Assembly (NCBI GenBank): GCA_012719175.1
Contig: JAAYAX010000008.1
Coordinates: 62,001-126,000, forward strand
DNA from: Methanomassiliicoccus sp.
GTDB lineage: Archaea > Thermoplasmatota > Thermoplasmata > Methanomassiliicoccales > Methanomassiliicoccaceae
Reading direction: 5' to 3'
DNA length: 64,000 nucleotides
The notes below the pieces were generated by a model. That model was not told where the DNA came from and did not search any database. It was given only the letters and a program-made list of their open reading frames with translations. Shown here in pieces: positions 7,674 through 15,918 of the stretch (the stretch's first letter is position 1; each line of letters opens with the position of its first letter). The position numbers and the translations under genes are program-made.

Positions 7674-9229
7674 GCGACGGCGAAAGAACGAACAGACGTA
7701 AGGACTCAGAGAGCATATACCGCAACGTTATTCATGAGAAGTTCAAGCCCTCGATCGACCGCAACATCTGTATCCGGTGCAAGAGGTGCGTCAAGGAGTG
7801 CAGCTTCGGGGCCCTGGAATCGGACGATGATGGCAACATAAGGTACAAGGGGAACTGTGTCGCGTGCCAGAGATGTGTGGCGACCTGCCCGGTGAAGGCC
7901 ATCGACATAGTCCATCTCCCAACCCAATACCCGCCTCATGCCAGCTACACGGAGAGGGTGAGACAGGCCATTACGGCGCAGGCCACCTCTGGGGGCGTTC
8001 TCCTGTCGTCTTGCGGTACGGACATGCCGTATGGCATGATATTCGACGACCTCATCCTCGACTCCGCGCAGGTCACCAACCCTTCCATCGATCCCTTACG
8101 GGAGGAGGTGGAGACGCGAACCTATGTGGGCCATCGTACTGGGAAGATTACCCTGTCCAGCGACGGTTACATCACTGGTAGCGATTCCGTGGGCCCCATC
8201 GTGGCCATGGCCATGCCCCTGATGATCGGCCACATCTCCCTAGGGGCCATAAGCTACAACACCCAACTGGCGCTGCTGAAGGCAGCCAAGAACCTCGACA
8301 TACTGGCGGGTTCCGGCGAGGGTGGTCTGCATGCCGACTTCAACCCCTTCGCCGACCATGTCGTCAGCGAGGTCGCCTCCGGCCGCTTCGGCGTCACCGC
8401 AGACTATCTGCAGAGGACGGCGGCAGTGGAGATCAAGATCGGCCAGGGTGCCAAGCCCGGCGTTGGGGGCCATCTGCCGGGGGAGAAGGTGACGGACCTC
8501 ATATCCTCGTCAAGAAGGATCCCGCTAGGGACCGACGCCCTGTCGCCCTACCCTCACCACGATATCTACTCCATCGAGGACCTTCAGCAGCTCATCGCCG
8601 CCCTTAAGGAGAGCACGGAGCACCGTGTCCCCGTGGGGGTCAAGATAGCCGCCGTTCACAACGTGGGGGCTATCGCCTCCGGTGTGGTCCGGGCGGGGGC
8701 GGACTTCATCACCCTCGACGGGTTCCGGGGGGGCACGGGCTCCTCACCACGGGTCATAAGGGACCATGCAGGCCTGCCCATAGAGGTGGCGACCGCGGTG
8801 GTGGACAAACGGCTCACCGCCGAAGGCCTGAGGAACCGCATCACCCTGATCGCCGGGGGCTCCATCCGCAGCTCGGCGGACATGATCAAGGCTATCGCCC
8901 TTGGGGCTGATGTGGCCAGCGTGTGCACATCGGCCCTCATCGCCATGGGCTGTCAGGTGTGCCAGTCCTGCCACCGCGGGGTCTGTGCCTGGGGGATCAC
9001 CACCCAGCGGCCGGACCTGGTCTCCCGCCTGGATCCAGACATAGGGGCGGCCCGGGTCACCCGCCTGTACACAGCGTGGAACGAGGAGCTTAAGGAGATG
9101 CTGGGGGCCATGGGCATCGACTCCGTGGAGTCCCTTGTGGGTAACCGTGACCGGTTACGCTACTTTGGCCCCAACCCCAAGATCGCTGAGATCATGGGCG
9201 TGAAACACGTCGGTGAAGGATGGGGGTGA
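7670..9229 (+). CDS. gltB2: Archaeal glutamate synthase subunit 2: ferredoxin plus FMN-binding synthase domain
   Basis: This subunit reduces 2-oxoglutarate plus ammonia to glutamate. Residues about 34-75 are a 2x[4Fe-4S] ferredoxin domain (CIRCKRCVKEC and CVACQRCVATCP). After that comes the FMN TIM-barrel of glutamate synthase, with GQGAKPGVGGHLPG, FITLDGFRGGTGSSP and GGSIRSSADMIKAIALGAD. CQVCQSCHRGVC near residue 430 supplies the cysteines for the [3Fe-4S] cluster. The 519-residue length fits the archaeal form. The fused ferredoxin suggests ferredoxin-type electron input rather than a GltD partner; no gltD is present nearby. Confidence 0.93.
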   Translation: MSDGERTNRRKDSESIYRNVIHEKFKPSIDRNICIRCKRCVKECSFGALESDDDGNIRYKGNCVACQRCVATCPVKAIDIVHLPTQYPPHASYTERVRQAITAQATSGGVLLSSCGTDMPYGMIFDDLILDSAQVTNPSIDPLREEVETRTYVGHRTGKITLSSDGYITGSDSVGPIVAMAMPLMIGHISLGAISYNTQLALLKAAKNLDILAGSGEGGLHADFNPFADHVVSEVASGRFGVTADYLQRTAAVEIKIGQGAKPGVGGHLPGEKVTDLISSSRRIPLGTDALSPYPHHDIYSIEDLQQLIAALKESTEHRVPVGVKIAAVHNVGAIASGVVRAGADFITLDGFRGGTGSSPRVIRDHAGLPIEVATAVVDKRLTAEGLRNRITLIAGGSIRSSADMIKAIALGADVASVCTSALIAMGCQVCQSCHRGVCAWGITTQRPDLVSRLDPDIGAARVTRLYTAWNEELKEMLGAMGIDSVESLVGNRDRLRYFGPNPKIAEIMGVKHVGEGWG

Positions 9230-9233
9230 GAGC

Positions 9234-10058
9234 ATGAGCCCCATCTATAAGGTGACAGTTCGCAAGAACAGGGACGGGATCTCAGAAACAATAATCGATG
9301 CCACCAGCAGGGATCGTTGGGGTCGGCCGCTGGAGCACATGGCCCTGAACGCCGAGATCCGCAAGGCCATCCATGAGGGGGCCAGGCGCATCATGATCGA
9401 CGGAGTCCTGGGGCAGAGGTACATCGCTTCCGCGGCCAAGGCCAAGGACCTGTACGTGGGCATCAGGGGGACGCCGGGCAACGACCTGGGGGCGTTCCTG
9501 GACGGCCCCACCCTGGAGGTCTTCGGCAACGCCCAGGACATGACCGGCAACACCATGTCCTCCGGCCGCATAGTCATTCATGGTAACGCCTGGGACGTCA
9601 CCGGCCTTTCTCTCCGAGGGGGGCGTATCCTGGTCCGCGGAAGCTCCGGGTTCCGCGTGGGCATCCATATGAAGGAGTTCGGCGAGGACAGGCCTGCCAT
9701 CGTCATCGGGGGCAGCACCGGCGACTACCTGGGGGAGTACATGGCCGGGGGCAACGTCCTGGTGCTGGGCGATGGGGTCCCGGAGAACGAGTCTCCCGTG
9801 GGCTCCTTCGTTGGCACCGGCATTCACGGCGGGTGCATCTTCGTGCGCGGGAAGGTGGAGAAGCACCAGCTAGGTATGGGAGCTTCCATCTCCGACCTGA
9901 CCGATGATGACAAGATACTTCTCGAGGAGCTCATCAGCGACTTTGAGAAGTCCTTCGAGACCAAGGTGGAGAGGGATTGGAGCAAGATCGTCAAGATCAA
10001 GCCCCTGTCCTCACGGCCGTTCACTGGAAGGTTCGATTCCACGCCTATCTGGAATTAG
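9234..10058 (+). CDS. gltB3: Archaeal glutamate synthase subunit 3: GXGXG domain
   Basis: Equivalent to the C-terminal beta-helix domain of bacterial GltB, also found in FwdC/FmdC. It shows repeated glycine-rich turns such as GTPGNDLGAFLDG, GGSTGDYLGEYMAGG and GTGIHGGCIFVRG. Its role is structural, helping hold the ammonia tunnel and subunit interface. The ATG at 9234 is chosen because GGGGTGAG sits just upstream; a GTG at 9213 lies inside the previous gene. It gives 274 residues. The gene ends in TAG and overlaps the convergent Lrp-type regulator by four bases. Confidence 0.9.
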   Translation: MSPIYKVTVRKNRDGISETIIDATSRDRWGRPLEHMALNAEIRKAIHEGARRIMIDGVLGQRYIASAAKAKDLYVGIRGTPGNDLGAFLDGPTLEVFGNAQDMTGNTMSSGRIVIHGNAWDVTGLSLRGGRILVRGSSGFRVGIHMKEFGEDRPAIVIGGSTGDYLGEYMAGGNVLVLGDGVPENESPVGSFVGTGIHGGCIFVRGKVEKHQLGMGASISDLTDDDKILLEELISDFEKSFETKVERDWSKIVKIKPLSSRPFTGRFDSTPIWN

Positions 10059-10480
10059 ATCCCGGGGAAGCGCATGACCGATTCCAGGATGATCCGGACC
10101 TCTACGTCCTTCAAGCCCAGGGGGATGATGGAGCTGGCGATGGTGCTCTCCAGGGTGTGATTGTCCGGAGCGTGCAGCCGAATGAGGACGCCTCTCCCTC
10201 CGCTGACGAGGAGAACCTCCATCACCCCATCCACGTTGCGGAGCTTGCTAAGGTCCTTTATGGTCACCCCATCGCCGATGTTGGCGAGCACGATGGCATC
10301 GGACTCCATGCCCATGAGCTCGTTGTTGACGATGGCCGAATACCCTAGGATCACGTCGAAGTCCTCCATCCTCTTGATCCGATCGCGGACCGTGGAAGGT
10401 GATCTCCGAAGCTTCTCTGCGACCTCGCGGTAGGTCATCTTCCCGTCCATCCTCAGGAGCCTGAGTATACGCTGGTTCAT
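10055..10480 (-). CDS. Lrp/AsnC family transcriptional regulator
   Basis: An N-terminal winged HTH (MNQRILRLLRMDGKMTYREVAEKLRR, with recognition helix SPSTVRDRIKRM) and a C-terminal RAM-like ligand domain are typical of Lrp/AsnC proteins, which sense amino acids. The start at 10480 gives 141 residues, normal for the family. The longer frame from 10582 is unlikely because a TATA box (CCTATAAAT on the minus strand, about 10540-10547) lies inside it. Convergent contact with glutamate synthase (4-bp overlap) makes control of glutamate or nitrogen genes a reasonable guess, but no ligand is visible. Confidence 0.87.
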   Translation of the reverse strand: MNQRILRLLRMDGKMTYREVAEKLRRSPSTVRDRIKRMEDFDVILGYSAIVNNELMGMESDAIVLANIGDGVTIKDLSKLRNVDGVMEVLLVSGGRGVLIRLHAPDNHTLESTIASSIIPLGLKDVEVRIILESVMRFPGI

Positions 10481-10538
10481 CTCATCGACGGTGACCGTTG
10501 TCCCACCACCTACCCGCCGCTTCAATGGTTTGCCGGAC

Positions 10539-10548
10539 GATTTATAGG
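10539..10548 (-). promoter_or_regulatory. TATA box of the Lrp/AsnC gene
   Basis: Read on the minus strand the element is CCTATAAAT. It predicts a transcription start near 10518 and a leader of roughly 40 nt with a GGTGGTGGG purine run, so it decides in favour of the ATG at 10480. Confidence 0.5.
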
Positions 10549-10950
10549 TTGGCTCCTGAACCCCTCGGAGAGGGGACGTCAACGCTCATACGGCGGTAAG
10601 GTGGTGTTAGAATCGCCGAACGGAGGGTCTTGACGTGTTGACATCCCTGAGTTTATTTTCCTGGCATCCTGCAATTATCTTGTGTTCCATATTTTGAGCT
10701 GGGACGGAGGGCTCATAAGGTCGTGCCTATCCTGGCTCCCAGAGAACGATCGAGGGACGAGAGGGAACGAAAACGCAGGGTGCCAACGGCCACCACTTCT
10801 AATTAACAAGCCCGACCGCGGCATTTCGCCAATGTGTATAAGCCGACCTGGCCTTTCATCTGGCAGAGGTGTGGTAGATTGCGGGAAAGCTCGTGTGCAA
10901 CGGCCTGATGAAGGGGAGGTGGCGGGAGCGCTGAGCCCCAGGCCTCCGGC
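10549..10950. other. Intergenic region without convincing genes
   Basis: About 400 bp between the Lrp-type regulator promoter and the 3' end of ADH synthase. A 90-codon frame at 10682-10954 has no recognisable family, no ribosome site and a composition unlike the neighbours. A TATA-like GTGTATAAG sits near 10834 on the plus strand with no gene behind it. No RNA gene, repeat or attachment site was recognised. Confidence 0.35.
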
Positions 10951-11745
10951 CTAGATCTCCTTCAGGGCCTCCTCTACGCTCCAGCCCTGGTGCACGATCC
11001 CGGATATGGCTCGTAGCATCCTCACGGGGTCCTCGGCCTGGAACACGTTTCGACCCATGGCCACGCCCCCGCCGCCGGCCTCCACGGAATCGTGGACCGT
11101 CTCCATCAGCTCCTTTGTGGTCTCCATGCGCGGACCTCCGGCCACAACGACTGGGACCGGGCATCCCTTGGTCACCTCACGGAATGACTCCACGCTTCCA
11201 GTGTAGTTGGTCTTGACTATGTCCGCGCCCATCTCCGCCGCCGCCCGGGCAGCTATCTTCACATACTGGGCCGAGGTCTCGGAGTCTATCTTGCGGCCCC
11301 GGGGGTACATCATCGCAAGTAGGGGCATCCCCCATTCCCGGCACTTGGTGGCGGTCATGCCCAGCGAGCGCAGCATCTCCCCCTCCGTCTCCGCGCCCAC
11401 GTTGATGTGGACGGAGACGGCGTCCGCGCCCATCTTCAGAGCCTCCTCCACAGGCGTCACCAAGACCTTGTCGTTGGGATCGGGGGAAAGGGAGGTGGAC
11501 GCTGATAGGTGCATGATCAGCCCGATATCCTTGCCGTGACGGCGGTGCCCGTGAAGGGGCAGGCCTATATGGCCCAAGACGGCGTTGGCGCCTCCCTCGG
11601 CGATCCTGTCCACGGTCTCCGTCATGTTCACCAGGCCCTTGATAGGCCCCAGGCTCATTCCATGGTCCATGGGGACGATGACCGTACGCCATGTCCTGCG
11701 GTCCATGATCCTTTCCAAGCGAACTGCCTTTCCAGTGTAGCTCAT
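10951..11745 (-). CDS. aroA': 2-amino-3,7-dideoxy-D-threo-hept-6-ulosonate (ADH) synthase, class I aldolase
   Basis: First dedicated enzyme of the archaeal aromatic amino acid route, joining 6-deoxy-5-ketofructose 1-phosphate to L-aspartate semialdehyde. The fold is a FbaB/LsrF-type class I aldolase. Catalytic residues equivalent to Asp33, Tyr153 and Lys184 of MJ0400 are Asp27 ([11 protein letters not shown]), Tyr147 (MMYPRG) and Lys178 (IVKTNYTG). Their spacing is conserved with a constant offset of six. Length is 264 residues. The partner dehydroquinate synthase II (AroB') is not in the window. The start is preceded by GAGGTGAG. The promoter region carries two inverted repeats, described separately. 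It ends in TAG. Confidence 0.93.
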   Translation of the reverse strand: MSYTGKAVRLERIMDRRTWRTVIVPMDHGMSLGPIKGLVNMTETVDRIAEGGANAVLGHIGLPLHGHRRHGKDIGLIMHLSASTSLSPDPNDKVLVTPVEEALKMGADAVSVHINVGAETEGEMLRSLGMTATKCREWGMPLLAMMYPRGRKIDSETSAQYVKIAARAAAEMGADIVKTNYTGSVESFREVTKGCPVPVVVAGGPRMETTKELMETVHDSVEAGGGGVAMGRNVFQAEDPVRMLRAISGIVHQGWSVEEALKEI

Positions 11746-11781
11746 TTCATCTCACCTCAAAGATAAAGGATGGAAAATGGG

Positions 11782-11820
11782 GGCCTGCCCTGCTTACGCT
11801 GGCAGGCCATCAAAATATAA
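11782..11820 (-). promoter_or_regulatory. TATA box and 8-bp inverted repeat at the ADH synthase promoter
   Basis: The arms GGCCTGCC (11782-11789) and GGCAGGCC (11801-11808) are perfect and separated by 11 bp. A TATA-like TTATATTTT (minus strand, about 11812-11820) predicts transcription starting near 11790, within the repeat. A repeat centred on the start site looks like a repressor site; an RNA hairpin at the extreme 5' end is the alternative. A GAGGTGAG ribosome site lies just before the ATG. Confidence 0.5.
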
Positions 11821-11825
11821 TGGCA

Positions 11826-11873
11826 GAGCTACGGAACGAGAAGAATGAAGGACCGATGTCGAATCCGTAGCTC
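11826..11873 (-). repeat. Perfect 10-bp inverted repeat downstream of the ViaA-like gene
   Basis: Arms GAGCTACGGA (11826-11835) and TCCGTAGCTC (11864-11873) with a 28-bp spacer. On the minus strand the hairpin is followed by TGCCATTATATTTT. It could end transcription of the RavA-ViaA pair or be an upstream operator of the ADH synthase promoter that begins right after it. Confidence 0.5.
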
Positions 11874-11988
11874 ATTTTACCATCCTAGTAGGTGATAGTG
11901 ATGTCCCATATTAACAATTCTTTCGCCGGGCAGGAGGTTCCCCCCTTTTTTTTCGGACCTTATCTTCAGGTCCCATGGTGAGAAGCTC

Positions 11989-13446
11989 TTACCCTTTGGC
12001 GATGAGCTTGATCAGACCTGAGGGGCTCCCCTCCACATCCCACTTGCCCATGGGAAGCGTCCAGATCTTGTCCGAGACCTGCTCCAGTCCCCCCGCTGTA
12101 TCATTGTTGACGATGAGTGTGTATATCTTGGAGCTGGTGCGGAGCTTGAAGTCGTTCCACTCGTCTATCAGGACCTCGTTGTTCAGGTTGGACTCTCCGT
12201 CGGTGAAGAGGATGACATCGGCCGCGTGCCATTCCTTCCCCTTGACATTGTCCAGGCCCACGCGCAGGGCGGAGTTGAAGTCGGTGTATCCCTCGAAATG
12301 CCGGACCATGAGGTCCAGAAGGTTCTTGGCCACCTTCTTCTTGTCCGCCAGGTCGATCTCCAGCTTCCAGTCGGAGGCGGCGAACAGAATGACCTTGATG
12401 TTCCTTCCTTCCCGCTCCATGCGCTTGGCCAGCATGAGGATGAACGCCTTGGCCAGTATCTCCGGCTCCCCATACATGGAGCCAGAGGCGTCGATGAGGG
12501 CGATGACCGGCCCCTTCTTCTTTGGCGGCATATTTTCAGGATCGTCCTGCCCCTTGAGCTGATACGTCAGGAGCGCCCCTTCCAGCATCTGAGAGAAGAA
12601 CAGCAGGCGAAGTATGGGGTCCTGCAGCTTGAGCAGTTCCACTGGTAGGACGTGGCGGATGTCCTTTGACAGGCCCAGGTCATAGGCCTCGGTGGTGGTG
12701 AAGCTCTTGGCCTTCTCCTGCTTGGCCCCGTACTCCACGTCCAGTTTGCCCATCAGGTCTATGATGCGCTGTAGGTCCTTCCTCTGACGGAGAAGCTGGG
12801 CCATGCTCTCGATGTTCTGCATGTAGGCCTGGAAGACCTCCTCCACGAAGGTCTCGTCATCGCCGGAGGGAAGCATCTTCTTCATCATCTCCAGCATCTC
12901 CATGTAGCTCTCCATCTGCTCGACCACAATGGTTAGCCGCTCCTTCAACACCGATCCCAGAGAGCCCAGGGCCTCCCCCCGGACGTCTGTCGACTCGAAC
13001 TCCTCCACGCCGCGGGCCAGCATCTCCATGTTGACATCGCTGTGGCGCTGCCAAGCGATCAGGGTGAGGGCCGTCAGGCCCCTGAGGCTCCTCTCCGCCT
13101 CGCTCGATGCCGGCAGGGGGGCCGTCCTGTCCAGGAGGTCAAGGACGACCATCGTGGTGTATCGTAGCGAAAGAGCAGCAAGGATATCGCTCCTGGCGGC
13201 CATGCCCCGGAGCTTCTCCCAATCCTCCGTTCCCTTCAGAGCCTTCAGAACAATGTAGAACGAGCCGTAGCGGGCGGCCTGCCTGCGGACATCTATCACC
13301 GATCTCCGCTCCAGGATCTCCTGCGCCAGTATGGACGCTATCTCCTCCCTGCGTTTCCGTGGTATCATCCTCGGCCGCCCCACCACCAGGCGCACGGAGT
13401 CATCGTTCAGGGCCTTCCGGCAGCGTACGCTGCTCGTTTCCGCCAT
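11989..13446 (-). CDS. ViaA-like VWA-domain protein
   Basis: A 485-residue protein with a helical N-terminal part and a C-terminal von Willebrand A domain. The MIDAS metal site is LIDASGSM (Asp319, Ser321, Ser323), followed by a threonine in GYTDFNSA and an aspartate in LFTDGES. This layout matches ViaA, which works with the MoxR-family AAA+ ATPase RavA. The partner is directly upstream with a 7-base gap. RavA-ViaA has been linked to metal-centre or respiratory complex assembly and stress in bacteria; the archaeal role is unknown. The inverted repeat at 11826-11873 may end this transcript. Confidence 0.85.
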   Translation of the reverse strand: MAETSSVRCRKALNDDSVRLVVGRPRMIPRKRREEIASILAQEILERRSVIDVRRQAARYGSFYIVLKALKGTEDWEKLRGMAARSDILAALSLRYTTMVVLDLLDRTAPLPASSEAERSLRGLTALTLIAWQRHSDVNMEMLARGVEEFESTDVRGEALGSLGSVLKERLTIVVEQMESYMEMLEMMKKMLPSGDDETFVEEVFQAYMQNIESMAQLLRQRKDLQRIIDLMGKLDVEYGAKQEKAKSFTTTEAYDLGLSKDIRHVLPVELLKLQDPILRLLFFSQMLEGALLTYQLKGQDDPENMPPKKKGPVIALIDASGSMYGEPEILAKAFILMLAKRMEREGRNIKVILFAASDWKLEIDLADKKKVAKNLLDLMVRHFEGYTDFNSALRVGLDNVKGKEWHAADVILFTDGESNLNNEVLIDEWNDFKLRTSSKIYTLIVNNDTAGGLEQVSDKIWTLPMGKWDVEGSPSGLIKLIAKG

Positions 13447-13453
13447 GGGGACC

Positions 13454-14872
13454 TCAGGGCTCTACCACGTCCTCCGATAGAACGATCTCCCGCGTCTCGG
13501 AGTGCAGCTTCTTCATCTTGACCATGGCCTTGGTCTTGATGTCATACTGGGCCATGATACCCTCTCGGTCCCTGGGAGTAAGCCAGATGTTATTGTTGAG
13601 TATGTTCACCAGGACCTCTCTCTCCTTGCCCAGGTCCTTCTCGAGGATCCCCAGGTCCTCCTGGAAGTCGGTCAGCTCCTTGATGTACAGCTCCTTGTCC
13701 TGAGGGGAGGCGGTGAGTATGACGGGATGTCCTCTGCTCGCGTACAGCTCGATGAGGTTGGGGAGAAGATGCGGTGACACCTTATGCTTCCACAGCTGGT
13801 AGAGGTTGTCATCGTCCGGGAGCATGTAGGCGTGATCATGAAAGGCGGAGGCGTGCACCTGCAGTCCCTTCCAATTGGAGAACCGTTGCCCGCACGACTT
13901 GCACGTTACGATCTCTGGCAGCTCGAAATCCTTCAACTGCTTGGCGGAATCGTGTAGGTCCTGCAGGTACTGCTGCTCCTTGTCTAGGTTCAGACCTCCT
14001 GCCACGGCCATCTCCACCAGGCGCTTCCCGATGGTCACCTTCTCCTCCGGTCGGTTCCAAAGCATATGCTTCAGAATGGGGAGCATGCTCTTGTCCACAT
14101 TGGAACGGCCGAGGCTGTGGGCGGCCACCTTGAGGACCCCCACCATCTTCTTCCACCTGCGGTCGGAGATGGAGATGCTGGAAGTGCGGAACTCTTTCCG
14201 CAGGGCGACGATGGAGTCCATGACGTCGTTGTCGATGGTGACATCGGCCGATTCCTGCAGCTCCTTCCTGATCTCCTCCACGGTTAGCTGCACCGAGGGC
14301 GTGAAGTTCTCGGAATGCCCCAGGATTATGTCCACGAAATTGGTCTCGTCCTGCACGTATCCTATATAGAAGCGGAACAGGAATCGATCGTACAGCGCCT
14401 CCAGGGACTCGTTCTCCTCCGGCAGCTCGTTGGAGGCCCCGAAGACAGATATGAGGGGCACGTCCAGGATCTCGCATCCGTTGTGATACTTGCGCTCGTT
14501 GAGGATGGTGAGCAGTGAGTTCAGGATGGAGGAGTTGGCCTTGAAGATCTCGTCCAGGAACGATACATGGGCTGTCGGCAGGTATCCCTCGATGTTACGC
14601 CGGAAGATGTCCTCCTGGAGCGAGCTCAGTGACAGGGGCCCGAATATCTCATCAGGGGTGGTGAAGCGGGTGAGCAGGTAGTAGAAGAAATTGCCTTCTT
14701 TGATAGACTTGCACAGCTCCCTGGCGAGCATGCTCTTGGCCGTTCCGGGCGGGCCGATGAACAGTACGTGCTCCCCTGACAGCATCGCCAAAAGGGAGCC
14801 AGCGATCTCCTCGTCGCGTTCCCTAAAATTTTCGTTGAGCTCCTTGCTCAACGTAATGATCCTTGACCTCAT
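13454..14872 (-). CDS. MoxR/RavA-type AAA+ ATPase with an embedded C2H2 zinc finger
   Basis: Walker A GPPGTAKS lies at residues 40-47, Walker B VSFLDEIF at 103-110, and a sensor segment FGASNELP at about 144-151. These make it a MoxR-family ATPase of the RavA branch, predicted to remodel a target together with the ViaA-like protein encoded downstream. After the AAA+ core, residues 324-345 spell a classical C2H2 pattern: Cys324-x2-Cys327-x12-His340-x4-His345, with Phe331 and Leu337 at the usual core positions. Such a finger is not part of the RavA architecture I know. A TATA-like element lies between this gene and the ATT-rich stretch near 14900. Confidence 0.88.
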   Translation of the reverse strand: MRSRIITLSKELNENFRERDEEIAGSLLAMLSGEHVLFIGPPGTAKSMLARELCKSIKEGNFFYYLLTRFTTPDEIFGPLSLSSLQEDIFRRNIEGYLPTAHVSFLDEIFKANSSILNSLLTILNERKYHNGCEILDVPLISVFGASNELPEENESLEALYDRFLFRFYIGYVQDETNFVDIILGHSENFTPSVQLTVEEIRKELQESADVTIDNDVMDSIVALRKEFRTSSISISDRRWKKMVGVLKVAAHSLGRSNVDKSMLPILKHMLWNRPEEKVTIGKRLVEMAVAGGLNLDKEQQYLQDLHDSAKQLKDFELPEIVTCKSCGQRFSNWKGLQVHASAFHDHAYMLPDDDNLYQLWKHKVSPHLLPNLIELYASRGHPVILTASPQDKELYIKELTDFQEDLGILEKDLGKEREVLVNILNNNIWLTPRDREGIMAQYDIKTKAMVKMKKLHSETREIVLSEDVVEP

Positions 14873-14948
14873 CTTCTCGCCCCAATTAAGGTGGACTCAC
14901 TATAAATTATACTCTGGAGAATGAAGCACGTTCACTATGGGACGATTT

Positions 14949-15914
14949 TCACATCTGGCCTCGGTAAAGTTGTACATCATACGCGCCCTCCGGCCGCCGT
15001 CCTTCGCTCAACATGCGTTGTACGTACTGACCGCAGTTGCTGCCTATCCGGTTCTCCACCTCTTCTCCCAGGCTGAGAATCACCTCGTAGCCCTCGTCAT
15101 AGAGGGCGTTCATCAGGTCCATACAGGTCTCAGGACAGCCGTGCTGCAGCACGGACCTTATGCCATGGTCCATCGATCGTATCGTGGGGTTCAACGGCGT
15201 TAGCTTTATAATGAAGAACTCTGGATCGAAGTGCTCATTCAGCTTTGTGGCATCTATCGGATAGCCGACAAGGGGGGCGAAATTCAGGACCACTTTCCTA
15301 TCAGCATGACGGCGATTATAGAAACGCTCCCCATATTCCGCAATTTGTTCAAAGGTCCAGGTCTCGGCCGGTATGAGGGCCCTCCTCTTCTCAAGGTCCG
15401 TGGTGTGGATGGAGAACTGCAACTGGAACCTGCCATTACGGTACATCTCCTCCTTGATGTGCAGGAGCTTTTCGAAGAAGCCGGAGGCTCGTGCTGGAGC
15501 GATGGTGGACAGTGATACCATCAGTCCAGGAGCGTCGAACCATCCAGGCAGGGCTCTCATGGTTTCAAGGACCGCCGGGTTCATGGACGGTTCGCCCATG
15601 CGCGAGAACTGCACCTTGAACTTCCTGGAAGGTACCCTGCGGTCGGGGTATCTCCTCAACACACATTCATCGATCTGTGCAAGTATCTCCGGGGAGGTCA
15701 GTGGACCGGCGTAGTCACCGCCGGCGTCGCACATCATGCAACCGATGGGGCAGCCGAACATGGATGACACGATTATCACCCACTTTTCCTCCCTTGACAG
15801 GGGGGGCTGAACGGATTCCACGAACTCGACCACAGATCGGGGGTCCTCCCTTCTCATCTGGGCGACGAAGACGCTGGCCAGTGTATCGTTCCCGTAATGT
15901 TCGAGCACGTCCAT
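14949..15914 (-). CDS. RlmN/Cfr-like radical SAM protein
   Basis: Counting from the alternative ATG at 15929, the radical SAM cluster cysteines are Cys60-x3-Cys64-x2-Cys67 (CPIGCMMC). A C-terminal Cys299 in SNCGQY matches the methyl-carrying cysteine (CGQL) of RlmN and Cfr. GEPSMNPAVLETM matches the GEP(x)2N motif of that family. These enzymes methylate adenine 2503 of 23S rRNA or tRNA by a two-cysteine mechanism; the archaeal substrate is not known. I prefer the ATG at 15914, which has GGGAG nine bases upstream; the ATG at 15929 overlaps the flavoprotein gene. It is third in an operon with an isochorismatase-like hydrolase and a flavoprotein. Confidence 0.82.
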   Translation of the reverse strand: MDVLEHYGNDTLASVFVAQMRREDPRSVVEFVESVQPPLSREEKWVIIVSSMFGCPIGCMMCDAGGDYAGPLTSPEILAQIDECVLRRYPDRRVPSRKFKVQFSRMGEPSMNPAVLETMRALPGWFDAPGLMVSLSTIAPARASGFFEKLLHIKEEMYRNGRFQLQFSIHTTDLEKRRALIPAETWTFEQIAEYGERFYNRRHADRKVVLNFAPLVGYPIDATKLNEHFDPEFFIIKLTPLNPTIRSMDHGIRSVLQHGCPETCMDLMNALYDEGYEVILSLGEEVENRIGSNCGQYVQRMLSEGRRPEGAYDVQLYRGQM

Positions 15915-15918
15915 TGTG

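Noticed and set aside
10682-10954. A 90-codon frame upstream of the ADH synthase 3' end
   Set aside because: Arg/Gly/Pro-rich, no start signal, overlaps the end of ADH synthase on the other strand.
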